A stretch of DNA of 64,000 nt from Chitinophagales bacterium (lineage in GTDB: Bacteria > Bacteroidota > Bacteroidia > Chitinophagales > UBA10324): positions 62,001 to 126,000 of the forward strand of contig JACDDS010000012.1 in assembly GCA_013816805.1 (NCBI GenBank), in the 5' to 3' direction. Made by a program: the position numbers and the translations under genes. A model generated the notes under the pieces. The model worked only from the letters and a program-made list of their open reading frames with translations. It did not search any database and was not told the DNA's origin. This document shows positions 9,363 through 18,883 of the stretch, piece after piece. Positions within the stretch are counted from its first letter, which is position 1. Every line of letters starts with the position of its first letter.

Positions 9363-10106
9363 TTATTGATATGCTTCAGGTATTATTAATTGTCGGAGGT
9401 AAATCTGGATAGCATTTTCGAGGCCCAGATAAAGTGCATCACAGATTAACGCATGCCCAATGGAAACTTCCAAAAGGTTTGGTATAGTTTCCTTAAAAAA
9501 CCGCAGATTTTTTAAATTGAGATCATGACCTGCATTTACACCCAGGCCTAATTTTTCAGCACGCTCTGCAGCAGTTCTATATCTCCCGATCGCTTTTCCA
9601 ATATCATCTTTAAACCACTCTGCATAAGGCCCGGTATAAAATTCTATTCGCTGTGCATTAACTGCTTTAGCTCCCTCAATATATTGTTCAATAGGGTCAA
9701 CAAAAAGAGAAGTGCGGATGCCCGCCCGGTTCAATTCCCTAATGCGCTCCATTAAAAAAGATTCATTTTTAACTGTGTCCCAACCCTGGTTACTGGTGAC
9801 CACGCCGGGTGCATCGGGCACCAAAGTACACTGCTCGGGCTTTACACGCAGCACCAGCAGCATAAAACGATCATCTGGAAAACCTTCAATATTAAATTCT
9901 GTGGTAACTACTTCCTTTAATTCGATTACATCCTGATAGCGAATATGGCGCTCGTCCGGTCTTGGATGGACTGTAATTCCCTCAGCGCCAAACCGTTCAC
10001 AGTCTTTTGCCGTTTCAAGTATATCAGGAATATTTCCTCCACGTGCATTGCGCAGGGTGGCGAATTTGTTAATATTGACTGAAAGCCTGGTCGTGAATGT
10101 TTTCAA
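9363..10106 (-). CDS. pdxJ: pyridoxine 5'-phosphate synthase
   Basis: A 247-residue TIM-barrel enzyme. The N-terminal LSVNINKFATLRNARG, GITVHPRPDERHI, the TLVPDAP segment with VTSNQGWD, SLFVDP, and the C-terminal GHALICDALYLGLENAI are PdxJ signatures. PdxJ condenses 3-amino-2-oxopropyl phosphate with 1-deoxyxylulose 5-phosphate to give pyridoxine phosphate, the last ring-forming step of the DXP-dependent vitamin B6 pathway. Length is typical. It sits between the GAF gene and ahcY on the same strand, with gaps of about 150 bases that suggest separate transcripts. Several PLP enzymes are encoded later in the window. Confidence 0.95.
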   Translation of the reverse strand: MKTFTTRLSVNINKFATLRNARGGNIPDILETAKDCERFGAEGITVHPRPDERHIRYQDVIELKEVVTTEFNIEGFPDDRFMLLVLRVKPEQCTLVPDAPGVVTSNQGWDTVKNESFLMERIRELNRAGIRTSLFVDPIEQYIEGAKAVNAQRIEFYTGPYAEWFKDDIGKAIGRYRTAAERAEKLGLGVNAGHDLNLKNLRFFKETIPNLLEVSIGHALICDALYLGLENAIQIYLRQLIIPEAYQ

Positions 10107-10256
10107 TAAAGTAATCTAACGGGTGAACGGATTAATAATATCAAACTTTTTATTTCTTCACCCATTGATCTTTTCTACTGTATTTTCTAAGATACCTAAT
10201 ACGGTTTATGGCCCCATCAAATAGGATGCTTCCATATAATCAGGTTTATCGTTCAA

Positions 10257-11597
10257 TCAGTACCTATAATATTCTGGTTTGAAAGGCCCATTTTTAGGAA
10301 TACCGAGGTACCTTGACTGATCTTCTGAAAGTTCGTCCAGTTCAACACCAATCTTAGCTAAATGTAATCGGGCGACCTTTTCATCGAGATGCTTGGGAAG
10401 CGTATATACTTTATTCTCGTAAAAGTCCGGATGATTCCATAATTCAATTTGTGCAAGCACCTGATTAGAAAAAGAATTTGACATTACAAAAGATGGATGA
10501 CCCATTGCAACACCCAGGTTTACAAGACGCCCTTCAGCCAAAACAATAATATCTTTTCCCCGTGTTCCATTTTCGTTTCCACCTATGGTATATTTATCTA
10601 CCTGTGGTTTAATAACATTTTTGGTGTGGCCATAATTTTCATTCAGCCATGCCATATCAATCTCCACATCAAAGTGACCAATATTGCAAACAACTGCCTT
10701 ATCCTTCATTAGCCTGAAATGCTCTTCTCTTATTACACCCTCGCATCCGGTAGCAGTAACAATGATATCAGCCTCTTTTACTGCATCAGCCATTTTTTTT
10801 ACTTCATAGCCTTCCATAGCAGCCTGTAAGGCACAAATAGGATCAATTTCGGTAACTATTACCCGGCAATGGGCACCGCGTAAAGACTCTGCAGATCCTT
10901 TACCTACATCACCAAAACCCGCCACCACCGCAACTTTTCCAGCCAGCATTAGATCGGTTCCACGGCGAATAGCATCCACTAAAGATTCGCGGCAACCATA
11001 TTTATTATCAAATTTTGATTTTGTTACTGAATCATTCACATTAATAGCAGGTATGGGTAAGGTGCCTTTTACCATTCTCTCATATAAGCGATGAACCCCG
11101 GTAGTAGTTTCTTCTGACAGTCCTTTTATGCCTGCAATTAATTCCGGATAAACGTCAAAAACCATATTAGTAAGATCTCCACCGTCATCAAGAATCATGT
11201 TCAACGGGCGGGATGAATCTCCAAAAAAAAGTGTCTGTTCTATACACCAGTTAAAATCAGGTTCATTCATTCCTTTCCATGCAAATACGGGAATATGAGC
11301 AGCAGCAATGGCTGCAGCGGCATGATCCTGTGTAGAAAAAATATTACATGAAGACCATCGAACTTCCGCGCCCAGCTCCACCAGTGTTTCAATGAGCACT
11401 GCGGTTTGTATGGTCATGTGTAAACAGCCCGCTATCCTTGCATCTTTTAAAGGCTTTGTCATTGCATATTCTTCCCGCATTGCCATTAAACCAGGCATCT
11501 CTGCTTCGGCAAGCTCAATTTCTTTTCTTCCCCATTCCGCCAATGAAATATCTTTTATTTTATATGGAAGGGTTAATTTCAAGGAACTTTTTATCAT
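10257..11597 (-). CDS. ahcY: adenosylhomocysteinase
   Basis: A 446-residue S-adenosylhomocysteine hydrolase, which splits SAH reversibly into adenosine and homocysteine and so supports methylation. It shows the substrate region ([20 protein letters not shown]), the NAD-binding Rossmann motif ([20 protein letters not shown]), [12 protein letters not shown] and the family C-terminus [10 protein letters not shown], which reaches the partner active site. Length and termini are complete. The leader of about 120 bases before the ATG was read for a SAM/SAH riboswitch, and none was recognised. It is divergent from the bacilliredoxin gene. Confidence 0.96.
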   Translation of the reverse strand: MIKSSLKLTLPYKIKDISLAEWGRKEIELAEAEMPGLMAMREEYAMTKPLKDARIAGCLHMTIQTAVLIETLVELGAEVRWSSCNIFSTQDHAAAAIAAAHIPVFAWKGMNEPDFNWCIEQTLFFGDSSRPLNMILDDGGDLTNMVFDVYPELIAGIKGLSEETTTGVHRLYERMVKGTLPIPAINVNDSVTKSKFDNKYGCRESLVDAIRRGTDLMLAGKVAVVAGFGDVGKGSAESLRGAHCRVIVTEIDPICALQAAMEGYEVKKMADAVKEADIIVTATGCEGVIREEHFRLMKDKAVVCNIGHFDVEIDMAWLNENYGHTKNVIKPQVDKYTIGGNENGTRGKDIIVLAEGRLVNLGVAMGHPSFVMSNSFSNQVLAQIELWNHPDFYENKVYTLPKHLDEKVARLHLAKIGVELDELSEDQSRYLGIPKNGPFKPEYYRY

Positions 11598-11777
11598 GGT
11601 AATTTTAATTTAAAACTGTAAAAATACAAATAGGGGACCGAAATGTTCACAGACCCAACAAAAAAAGGAAGCACCTGAAAGAAAAATATTTGCCGTTATT
11701 AAAATAACACGCGAACTTTTTTGTCACTTCAATCATTATTACAATGTTTCAATTATTTTTACAAAAACCAAAATCTA

Positions 11778-12191
11778 ATGTATCCTCAGGAAATGGTAAT
11801 GCCTATGAGCCGTGAACTCACCAATGAAGGGTTTAAAGAATTAAAAACATCTGAAGAAGTTAATAATGCCATTAAAAATAATCAGGGCACTATGCTATTA
11901 ATGGTGAATTCTGTTTGCGGTTGCGCAGCAGGTACAGCACGGCCCGGAGTTATAGAATCACTCCACGGAAATAAAAAGCCTGACAACCTGTTTACAGTAT
12001 TTGCAGGCGTTGATACAGATGCCACTGCTAAAGCGCGGGAATTTATGTTGCCTTATCCTCCCTCCTCTCCTTCTATTGCTTTATTTAAGGATAATAAAGT
12101 GGTGCATATGATTGAAAGACATCAAATTGAAGGCCGGCCTGCAGTAGTGATTGCCAAACATCTTGAACAGGTTTATGAGCATTTCTGCTGA
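11778..12191 (+). CDS. BrxA/BrxB-family bacilliredoxin
   Basis: A 137-residue thioredoxin-fold protein. The ATG at 11778 (MYPQEMVMPM) matches the usual family start; a frame from 11721 adds 19 unlikely residues. The active-site motif VNSVCGCAAG holds the CGC typical of YphP/YqiW bacilliredoxins, followed by the family-typical ARPG and a conserved block starting VFAGVDTDATAKAR, then YPPSSPSIALF. Bacilliredoxins remove bacillithiol from mixed disulfides on proteins. With bshB1 at 4.4 kb this supports bacillithiol use in this organism. It is a single gene with its own terminator, divergent from ahcY. Confidence 0.92.
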   Translation: MYPQEMVMPMSRELTNEGFKELKTSEEVNNAIKNNQGTMLLMVNSVCGCAAGTARPGVIESLHGNKKPDNLFTVFAGVDTDATAKAREFMLPYPPSSPSIALFKDNKVVHMIERHQIEGRPAVVIAKHLEQVYEHFC

Positions 12192-12210
12192 AAAATATTT
12201 TCTTTAGTTT

Positions 12211-12245
12211 AAAGAGTTGGTTGTAAAATCAACTCTTTTTTTATT
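12211..12245 (+). terminator. terminator of the bacilliredoxin gene
   Basis: AAAGAGTTG pairs with CAACTCTTT around a loop of about ten bases and runs into seven Ts. It starts 19 bases after the stop. Confidence 0.8.
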
Positions 12246-12364
12246 TAATTAAATCCGGATGATAAAAAATAACGTAAAATATTTGTTAAGATTGGTCTGA
12301 ATTAGTACGATTACGCCAGATCAAATTTTTATATTTCTGCGAAATAGATTTTAGCTTTTTAATC

Positions 12365-12372
12365 AGGAGGGG
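12365..12372 (+). promoter_or_regulatory. strong Shine-Dalgarno AGGAGGGG
   Basis: A purine-rich site six bases before the ATG at 12379. It fixes that start. Nearly all other genes in the window lack such a site, as is usual in Bacteroidota. Confidence 0.6.
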
Positions 12373-12378
12373 TAAGAT

Positions 12379-13923
12379 ATGGAACAGAAAGACAGATTAT
12401 TTGAGTTAATTGAATCTCTCAATAAATCCGAAAAGGGTTATTTTAAAAAGACAAATGCATTCCATGTAAAGGGTGGCCAGAATGCGTATATGAGGCTGTT
12501 CAATATTTTTGAAAAGCTTGAGAATTATGATGAACAAAAGATCGCTGATCAATTATCACTCAAGGATGCCAAACAGCTGCCTTATCTTAAATTTTATCTG
12601 TATGAGCGAATTTTAGATTCTTTAGATCAATATTATCAAAGCAGCAAAGTCATTATTAATAAACTGATCTGCAAAGCAGATATTCTCTTTAATAAAGGAT
12701 TAAAGCTGCAGGCTTATAAGCTTATTGACAGAGCGAGGGAATACGCCAAGGCCCATGAAAAATTTGGACATCACCTGGTTTTGATACGTATTGAGGAGGA
12801 GTATCTTTTTCAGGAAGAGAATAGGAAAATTGCTTCAGCATATTTAATAAACCTACAACAGGAATTGCAACTTGTTCAAAGCAAATACCAGAACCTTCTG
12901 GAATATCTTAATCTAAAAAATGAAGTTGCTTCAGCAATAATTCCCTATGGAACGGTTAGAAGCGACAATGACCGGGAAAGAATTCAGTTATTCTTTGCAC
13001 GCCCTTTATTAAATGATGTGCAGCAACCCTCGTCAACGATAGCACTTTTTCACTTTCATGTAATGCGATCGAACCTATATTTCAGCCTTAAAGATTTTAA
13101 TAATGCTTATAAATGCATTAACAATGCCTGTGACCTTATTCATAGCCGGACTGAAATATTTGAAGAATATGTGATAGAGCGAATTCAAACGATCTATCAT
13201 AGCGGGCTCGTTGCAATAAGCTTAGGAAAGCAGGACGAAACGCAGAATCAAATTGATTACTTAAAAACTTTAAAGGTAAATTTTGAAGCACAGCGGTATG
13301 AAATATCACTTCGGATTATTCACCTGGAAATATTGAAGCATACATCTTTAAAAATGTACGATAATGCGCTTGCTATATCAGAGGCATTTAATAAGCAGCC
13401 GTTTGGAGAACTAACACAGATTTCTGAATTAATTGAGTTGCAAATTATTTCTTCCATCAGCCATCTCCATTTCATAGCAGGCCATTACAGCGAAGCTTTA
13501 GAATGGAATAATAAGGTTTTAAACGGATCTATAACATTTGATAATATTGATATTATTTGTGCAGGGAGAATCCTTGATTTGTTCATCCATACTGAATTAG
13601 AAAACTTCCGCTTACTAACCCCTAAAATAAACTCGGCTCAAAAATTCCTTCTTTCAAAAAACAGGTTGTTTAAACATGAAAAATTAATACTTATTTTCTT
13701 AGGGAAATATGTAAATACCAATTCAAAGCTGCGTGTTAACAACCTTAAAATATTATATAAGGCATTACATAATGGAGACAAAAAAAATGCAATTTTTTCT
13801 CCATTAGAGGCAGAATATGTGAACTTGTGGATGGAAAATAAATTAAATAATATAATGGTACCTGTATCTTCAGGTGAGGTCTTTAATAGAAGTATACATC
13901 CTGGAATGCCTGCCAAATTATAG
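12379..13923 (+). CDS. helical repeat protein of unknown function
   Basis: A 514-residue, leucine- and lysine-rich protein that looks entirely alpha-helical, with no signal peptide or membrane segment. Residues 1-100 (FELIESLNKSEKGYFKK, LPYLKFYLYERILDSL) are the best-conserved-looking part. The rest resembles degenerate TPR/SEL-like helical pairs (KLQAYKLIDRAREYAK, FNNAYKCINNACDLI, YSEALEWNNKVL). A scaffold or regulatory role is inference only. The unusually strong ribosome-binding site suggests efficient translation. It is single, with about 400 non-coding bases downstream. Confidence 0.8.
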   Translation: MEQKDRLFELIESLNKSEKGYFKKTNAFHVKGGQNAYMRLFNIFEKLENYDEQKIADQLSLKDAKQLPYLKFYLYERILDSLDQYYQSSKVIINKLICKADILFNKGLKLQAYKLIDRAREYAKAHEKFGHHLVLIRIEEEYLFQEENRKIASAYLINLQQELQLVQSKYQNLLEYLNLKNEVASAIIPYGTVRSDNDRERIQLFFARPLLNDVQQPSSTIALFHFHVMRSNLYFSLKDFNNAYKCINNACDLIHSRTEIFEEYVIERIQTIYHSGLVAISLGKQDETQNQIDYLKTLKVNFEAQRYEISLRIIHLEILKHTSLKMYDNALAISEAFNKQPFGELTQISELIELQIISSISHLHFIAGHYSEALEWNNKVLNGSITFDNIDIICAGRILDLFIHTELENFRLLTPKINSAQKFLLSKNRLFKHEKLILIFLGKYVNTNSKLRVNNLKILYKALHNGDKKNAIFSPLEAEYVNLWMENKLNNIMVPVSSGEVFNRSIHPGMPAKL

Positions 13924-14161
13924 TGCTCTCTACAATAATCAGCACCTTTAAAAAATGAGATGGCTCTGCAATTAATAATTACAGGAGGCGGGTGAAATAA
14001 ACGTAACTCATTGATTAAAAAGTTAGATAGTCGAAGTAATTATTCACGCCGTGGAATGGTTGTTTTGGTGATGCAAGTTGCACCTATACTGTTATACTTA
14101 ATTGAGTTAAGCATAATACTTTTTTTAGCCTTAATCTCATTTTGATCAAGTCATTTTTATT

Positions 14162-14190
14162 TATAAGTAATTGACCATTAATTACTTATA
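14162..14190. repeat. perfect 11-bp inverted repeat
   Basis: TATAAGTAATT at 14162-14172 and AATTACTTATA at 14180-14190 are separated by seven bases. No T-run follows directly. It may be a late terminator for the gene ending at 13923, or a protein-binding site. Confidence 0.7.
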
Positions 14191-14276
14191 ATCAGAATTT
14201 ATTTTTTTCGATTAGGGATTACAAGTTTGTTATCATATATAGCTTCGTATACGCCTGTTTCACAGTTGCATAAAGC

Positions 14277-14303
14277 AAAAGCCGTCCTTATCAGACGGCT
14301 TTA
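14277..14303 (-). terminator. terminator of the first hydrolase paralog
   Basis: AAAGCCGTC and GACGGCTTT pair around a short loop, 26-52 bases after the stop on the minus strand. The A/T-rich flanks make it usable from both sides. Confidence 0.75.
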
Positions 14304-14328
14304 AGCAAAGGATTAAATCGGTATACTA

Positions 14329-16506
14329 TCAGTTCTTCATTATTTTATATGAAAGGATGTTTTTGCCAGCGTGTAATTCAACAATGTACATATTGCTGGC
14401 GAAAGAGCTCAGATTAAAAGAAATAGTATGGTCACCTTCCGCCATTACGCCTTCATTCATCTGTAAAACGGATTGACCAAGAATGTTCTTAACCACGATA
14501 CTTACATTCTCCTCATTTTGTGTAGAAAAATACAATTGCATTTGCCCTGTTGTTGGGTTAGGATATACTTTTTCAATAGCTGCAGTGGGCAATCCGGCAT
14601 CAGTTGAAAAGTTTTCCCTGGACGAGCTTCCGCATTCATATATCTTTATCAGGTCACCTGCTCCCTGGTTAATTTTTACCCCTTTGAAAGTTATTAACCC
14701 TGTGCTGGTGCTATAAGTAATGGATTTTGTCTGGATAATTTTTCCATTTTTATAATTATCCATACAAATTTTCGTATTGTTTGCAACGTTCTTAAACTTT
14801 TGCAGGCGACGCAGGGTAATGTCCGTTGTAGATGTTTGTGGTAAATTAAAGGGAAACATCTGTCCGTTTTTCAACTTAAACTGATGAGAATAAATAATGC
14901 CCTGCCAGCTGGTTTTAGTTTCATGAATGGATGTATCAATCCAATCAAGTGTGCCATACTTTGTTCCTATTGAGTCACCATCATAATAAGGAGGGTTAGG
15001 ATTAATTGTATCTCCGGGATAACCATCGGCTGAACAATTGCTAAATGCAGGGTAAGAAAGATCAGTACGGTAACGTAAGAATGTAGCAGTAGATTGGTCG
15101 GGTATCATTTCAGACCCGCTGTTATGACTTCTTAAATCCCAGAAATAAAAACCGCCGCTTTGATTATTGTTCACAGTCTCATAGTATGGAATTTTTTCAT
15201 CCCAGCAGGTAACATCATCATTTTTCCCGGAAACCATGGTTACAATTGGAAGTGATGTTTTCTGCTGATCTTTCAACAGCACATTGAAATCCATCATATC
15301 ATACATCTTATAGTTCCCCGATCCTTTCAGCTTAGGATAGTCAGTAGGTAGATTATGTATGTAATCGCCTATGAAAATGTTTTGTTTTTTTCTTGTAGTA
15401 CCATTTAGATTCCATTTACAGGATGGATTATCATCATATAAAAAATGCCCGTTTACCTTAGCAACGGTTACGCTTACTGCAGCAACTAAATCGGGGAAAT
15501 TATAAGCGAATAACAACGCACCCGTGGTTCCTTCTGAAGAACCCTGTCCATACACTTTAGTAAAATCGATTTCAGTAGGAAAAGTCGCCACAAGCCAGTC
15601 GTAAGTCCACTTTATCCTTGACAAAGCATAAAGATGGTCAGTTCCTGTGGTAGGCCACGGAGTACTGGGACCCGCCGTATAAACATCAAAATTTTCATTA
15701 TAACCGATCCACTTAGTGTTTTCTCCATTGGTTGCATCCCAGTTAAAGTTAGGAATGTCATCTTCTAACGAAAGCTTCCACATTCCATCTATCACTTCAT
15801 CATTGCAATTTGTATAGGCATTTCCTCCTCCTCCGTAATAAAAAAAAGTAATACCATTGGGATTAGCCGCTTTTTTATCCTTTACAATTCCATAGTTAAA
15901 ATCAAGGCAGCCTTCATTAGTCATTGTGGGTGTATAGGTGGTAGTCACATTACCCCCAAAAACAACGTAAGCATCATATAACAAGCTCGGCTCATTAATG
16001 AGAGGGGTTCCGGCTATTTGCAAAATACCTTTAATAGGTGCTATGGATTCAGCAACGCCGTTGGTAGTAGCATTAGCTCCGGGTGTTATGGTACGATCTT
16101 CATTACCGTTTGCATTATCAGAAGTAACCGCGTAATAATAGGTTTTATTTTGACCACAGGTAGCGACAAATAGTCCCTGAGTGGCATCCAGCTTTTGTGT
16201 CGGATTATTATTGATTACTAAATACCGGCTTGGAGCGCTCTGAATATTTTTAAAGCTGAGATCTAAATAATAATTAAAAGAGAAATCATACGGTGTACGG
16301 CCAAGATAAGTTGCATTATCAATGTTCGCATTAGTTATAGGTGACGTGGATCTATAAACATAGTAAAACCCCGTATACCCGGTAATTATTTTCCAGACGG
16401 CAAAGGTTTGACCGTTTCTATATGTAGTTACCAGGTTAGTAACTTTGGCAGCCTGTGCAGAAACAAGCACAAAAGCCAACACCGCAAGTAGGAATATTCT
16501 TTTCAT
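14329..16506 (-). CDS. secreted serine-hydrolase-like T9SS protein, copy 1
   Basis: 725 residues. Signal peptide (MKRIFLLAVLAFVLVSAQA), then an Fn3-like domain (VTNLVTTYRNGQTFAVWK) to about residue 140. An alpha/beta-hydrolase-like core follows. FFYYGGGG (Gly 225-228) resembles a GGGX oxyanion hole, Ser324 lies in QGSSEGTTGA (a G-x-S-x-G elbow), Asp430 in SGKNDDVTCW, and His461 in WDLRSHNSG. These are in the right order for a Ser-Asp-His triad. A type A Por sorting domain ends the protein (VYPNPTTGQ to IVELHAGKN). It is probably an extracellular esterase or peptidase; the substrate is unknown. It is the most downstream of three full-length tandem paralogs. Confidence 0.85.
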   Translation of the reverse strand: MKRIFLLAVLAFVLVSAQAAKVTNLVTTYRNGQTFAVWKIITGYTGFYYVYRSTSPITNANIDNATYLGRTPYDFSFNYYLDLSFKNIQSAPSRYLVINNNPTQKLDATQGLFVATCGQNKTYYYAVTSDNANGNEDRTITPGANATTNGVAESIAPIKGILQIAGTPLINEPSLLYDAYVVFGGNVTTTYTPTMTNEGCLDFNYGIVKDKKAANPNGITFFYYGGGGNAYTNCNDEVIDGMWKLSLEDDIPNFNWDATNGENTKWIGYNENFDVYTAGPSTPWPTTGTDHLYALSRIKWTYDWLVATFPTEIDFTKVYGQGSSEGTTGALLFAYNFPDLVAAVSVTVAKVNGHFLYDDNPSCKWNLNGTTRKKQNIFIGDYIHNLPTDYPKLKGSGNYKMYDMMDFNVLLKDQQKTSLPIVTMVSGKNDDVTCWDEKIPYYETVNNNQSGGFYFWDLRSHNSGSEMIPDQSTATFLRYRTDLSYPAFSNCSADGYPGDTINPNPPYYDGDSIGTKYGTLDWIDTSIHETKTSWQGIIYSHQFKLKNGQMFPFNLPQTSTTDITLRRLQKFKNVANNTKICMDNYKNGKIIQTKSITYSTSTGLITFKGVKINQGAGDLIKIYECGSSSRENFSTDAGLPTAAIEKVYPNPTTGQMQLYFSTQNEENVSIVVKNILGQSVLQMNEGVMAEGDHTISFNLSSFASNMYIVELHAGKNILSYKIMKN

Positions 16507-16529
16507 GAGTATTTTTAAATGGAAATTTT

Positions 16530-16569
16530 AGTTGAAAGCAATGATTTGTAGTTAAAAGCAATAATTTGT
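16530..16569 (-). repeat. 20-bp imperfect tandem repeat upstream of paralog 1
   Basis: Two adjacent 20-base units at 16530-16549 and 16550-16569 differ at two positions. They lie 24-63 bases upstream of the ATG at 16506, where a promoter or operator would be expected. Confidence 0.7.
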
Positions 16570-16622
16570 GATAACTCTATCTGATAGGTATTAGTTTCAT
16601 ATTCAGGAAATAAAAAAATGCA

Positions 16623-18797
16623 TTAGTTCCGGAATAATTTGTAAGGAATCACCTCATTTCCGGCATGTAATTCCGCTACGTAAATGCCGCTCATAAAGTT
16701 ACCTATATCGAAAGAAATGGCATGATCTCCGCTTTCCTTAATCCCTTCATCGACAATAAGCAGTTTGTTTCCTAATACATCCTTTACAATTAAAATAACG
16801 TGCATATCACTTTTCAGTGAAAAACTAATTTGAGCTGATCCAAAGGTTGGATTTGGATAAATATTTTCTATAGCTGCTTTTTGTGTTTCACTATGTATTT
16901 GTGTATAGTCCTTAAATGGGGAAATGCATTCGTAGACTTTGATTTGGCTGCCCGTCCCATTAAAAATATCAATCTGATTAAATGTAATTATAGGATCAGA
17001 AGTGGAGTAATTAATTGATTGGGTTTGGATCAATTTACCATCGTGATAGTTATCAAGACATAGTATAGTGTTATCCGGTATATTAATGAATTGCTGTAAA
17101 CGGCGCAGCGTTATATCAGTCCTCACGCTCGGCGGAAGATTATAAGGATACAATTGACCATTATTCAGTTCAATCTGGTGTGAATATACAGTGGCCTGCC
17201 AGCTACCAGCAGTTTCATGAATAGAGGTATCAATCCAGTCTAACGTACCGTACCTGGTGCCAACTGTATCACCGTCAAAATAGGGAGGTTGCGGATTAAC
17301 GGTATCACCAGGATAGCTGTCCCCTGAACAATTCTGAAATGCAGGATAAGAGAGGTCAGTACGGTAACGGAGAAAGTTGCCCAGGTTACGGTCTTGAATT
17401 TCTTTAGTGCCGCTCTTGTGTTCCCGCTGATCCCAATAATAGAATCCGCCGTTTCTGCTTGCATTCAGGGAATTGTAAAATCCAATTTTTTCTTCCCAGC
17501 ACGTCACATAATCACTCTGGCCGGAAGTAAGAAATATCAAAGGAAGCGAATTGTACTTATTATCTTTTAATAACGTACTAAAATTACCGAAATCATAAGT
17601 TCTGTAATAATCAGTGCTGTTGTATTTTGGAACATCACTTGGCAGGTTATGAATGTAATCTCCGATAAAAATATTTTCCTTCGTACGTGCTCCACCATCT
17701 TCTGACCATTTACAGTCGGGATTATCGTCTGTAAGGTAATCCAGGTTTACTTTGGCGTTGGTGACATCTATGGCAGCTACAACATGAGGGTACAGAAGAC
17801 CAAACAGCAAGGCGCCGGTAGTGCCTTCTGATGAGCCCTGAGTATAAATTTTATGCAGGTCAATATCAATAGGAAAGGTTCTCAGGAGCCAATCGTACGT
17901 CCATTTAATGCGTGTAATAGAATAAGCATGGTTTATTCCGGTTGTGGGCCATGCGGAACTATCATTTGTGGAATAAACATCAAAGTTTTCGTTATAACCA
18001 ATCCATTTGGTATTTTCTCCGCTTATTGAATCCCAGTTAAAATTTGGAATATCGTCCTCCATAGAAATTTTCCACATACCCGGCTGATTAACAGAATTGC
18101 AGCTTCCATAGGCATTACCACCGCCTCCATAAAAAAAGAAAGTAGCCGCATTAGGACTGCCCGGATCAATATCCTTAACAATACCAAAGTTATAAACCAG
18201 ACATCCTTCATTGGTTAAAGCAGGAGTAAGGTCTGTTTTTACATTACCCCCGAATACTGCATAAGCATTATACAATAAGTTTCGGTTATCCCTTAAAGGA
18301 ATATCTGCTATCTGAAGGTATGCCTGTACAAAGTCTACCGATTCCGCTATTGCAGTCGTTAATGCATTAGCCCCCGGTACTATGTTTCTGTTTTCAACAT
18401 TTAATGAATCGGTAGTTATTGCATAATAATATATCTTCCCATTTGCAGCGCAGGTAATCACAAATAGTCCCTGAGACGCGGTGAGTTGCTCTGTGGGGTT
18501 ATTATTTATAACCAGGTACGGGGTTGGCTGGCCCGAGCCTTGAAGGCCAAGATTTAAAAAATAATTAAGTGAAAAATTTCCGGGTACCCGTCCCATATAT
18601 TTTGCACTATCGATATTTAAAGCGGTTATCGGACGATTATAGCGGTAAGCATAATAAAAACCCTTATAATCAGGAATCACCGTCCATGTTATAAACGTCT
18701 GTCCATCATGATAACTGCCGGAAATGTCTGTTACAGTAGAAGCCTTTGTTTTTACTGTAAGCAATATTACTAGCAGAATAAAAAAACTAATTTTCAT
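16623..18797 (-). CDS. secreted serine-hydrolase-like T9SS protein, copy 2
   Basis: 724 residues, alignable by eye along its whole length with the neighbours on both sides. It has a signal peptide (MKISFFILLVILLTVKTKAS), Fn3-like start, FFFYGGGG oxyanion-type motif, nucleophile Ser323 in QGSSEGTTGA, Asp in SGQSDYVTCW and His in WDQREHKSG. All triad positions of copy 1 are kept. The sorting domain runs from IYPNPTFGS to YVAELHAGN. Differences are spread evenly rather than clustered, as expected for an old duplication under selection. About 115 bases separate it from copy 1 and 86 from copy 3; no terminator is seen in either gap, so the three may be co-transcribed from copy 3 onward. Confidence 0.85.
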   Translation of the reverse strand: MKISFFILLVILLTVKTKASTVTDISGSYHDGQTFITWTVIPDYKGFYYAYRYNRPITALNIDSAKYMGRVPGNFSLNYFLNLGLQGSGQPTPYLVINNNPTEQLTASQGLFVITCAANGKIYYYAITTDSLNVENRNIVPGANALTTAIAESVDFVQAYLQIADIPLRDNRNLLYNAYAVFGGNVKTDLTPALTNEGCLVYNFGIVKDIDPGSPNAATFFFYGGGGNAYGSCNSVNQPGMWKISMEDDIPNFNWDSISGENTKWIGYNENFDVYSTNDSSAWPTTGINHAYSITRIKWTYDWLLRTFPIDIDLHKIYTQGSSEGTTGALLFGLLYPHVVAAIDVTNAKVNLDYLTDDNPDCKWSEDGGARTKENIFIGDYIHNLPSDVPKYNSTDYYRTYDFGNFSTLLKDNKYNSLPLIFLTSGQSDYVTCWEEKIGFYNSLNASRNGGFYYWDQREHKSGTKEIQDRNLGNFLRYRTDLSYPAFQNCSGDSYPGDTVNPQPPYFDGDTVGTRYGTLDWIDTSIHETAGSWQATVYSHQIELNNGQLYPYNLPPSVRTDITLRRLQQFINIPDNTILCLDNYHDGKLIQTQSINYSTSDPIITFNQIDIFNGTGSQIKVYECISPFKDYTQIHSETQKAAIENIYPNPTFGSAQISFSLKSDMHVILIVKDVLGNKLLIVDEGIKESGDHAISFDIGNFMSGIYVAELHAGNEVIPYKLFRN

Positions 18798-18883
18798 TTC
18801 AACTAAAAGATTCTACCTGAAAAAAAATAACCATTTCCATAACTATAAAAAAAATTAAAAGCAATTGGTATTAACCTATAGGT

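Larger units (their letters stand above)
13924..14328. other. 405-base non-coding region
   Basis: Two convergent genes end here. No coding frame was found. It holds a perfect 11-bp inverted repeat at 14162-14190 and the terminator at 14277-14303. AGGAGGCGG near 13985 looks like a ribosome site, but the GTG after it opens only two codons. Confidence 0.5.

Noticed and set aside
11598-11777. SAM or SAH riboswitch before ahcY
   Set aside because: I read the leader on the minus strand and found no recognisable conserved core or long paired stem.
13981-13999. Small gene after AGGAGGCGG
   Set aside because: The GTG that follows opens only two codons before a stop.
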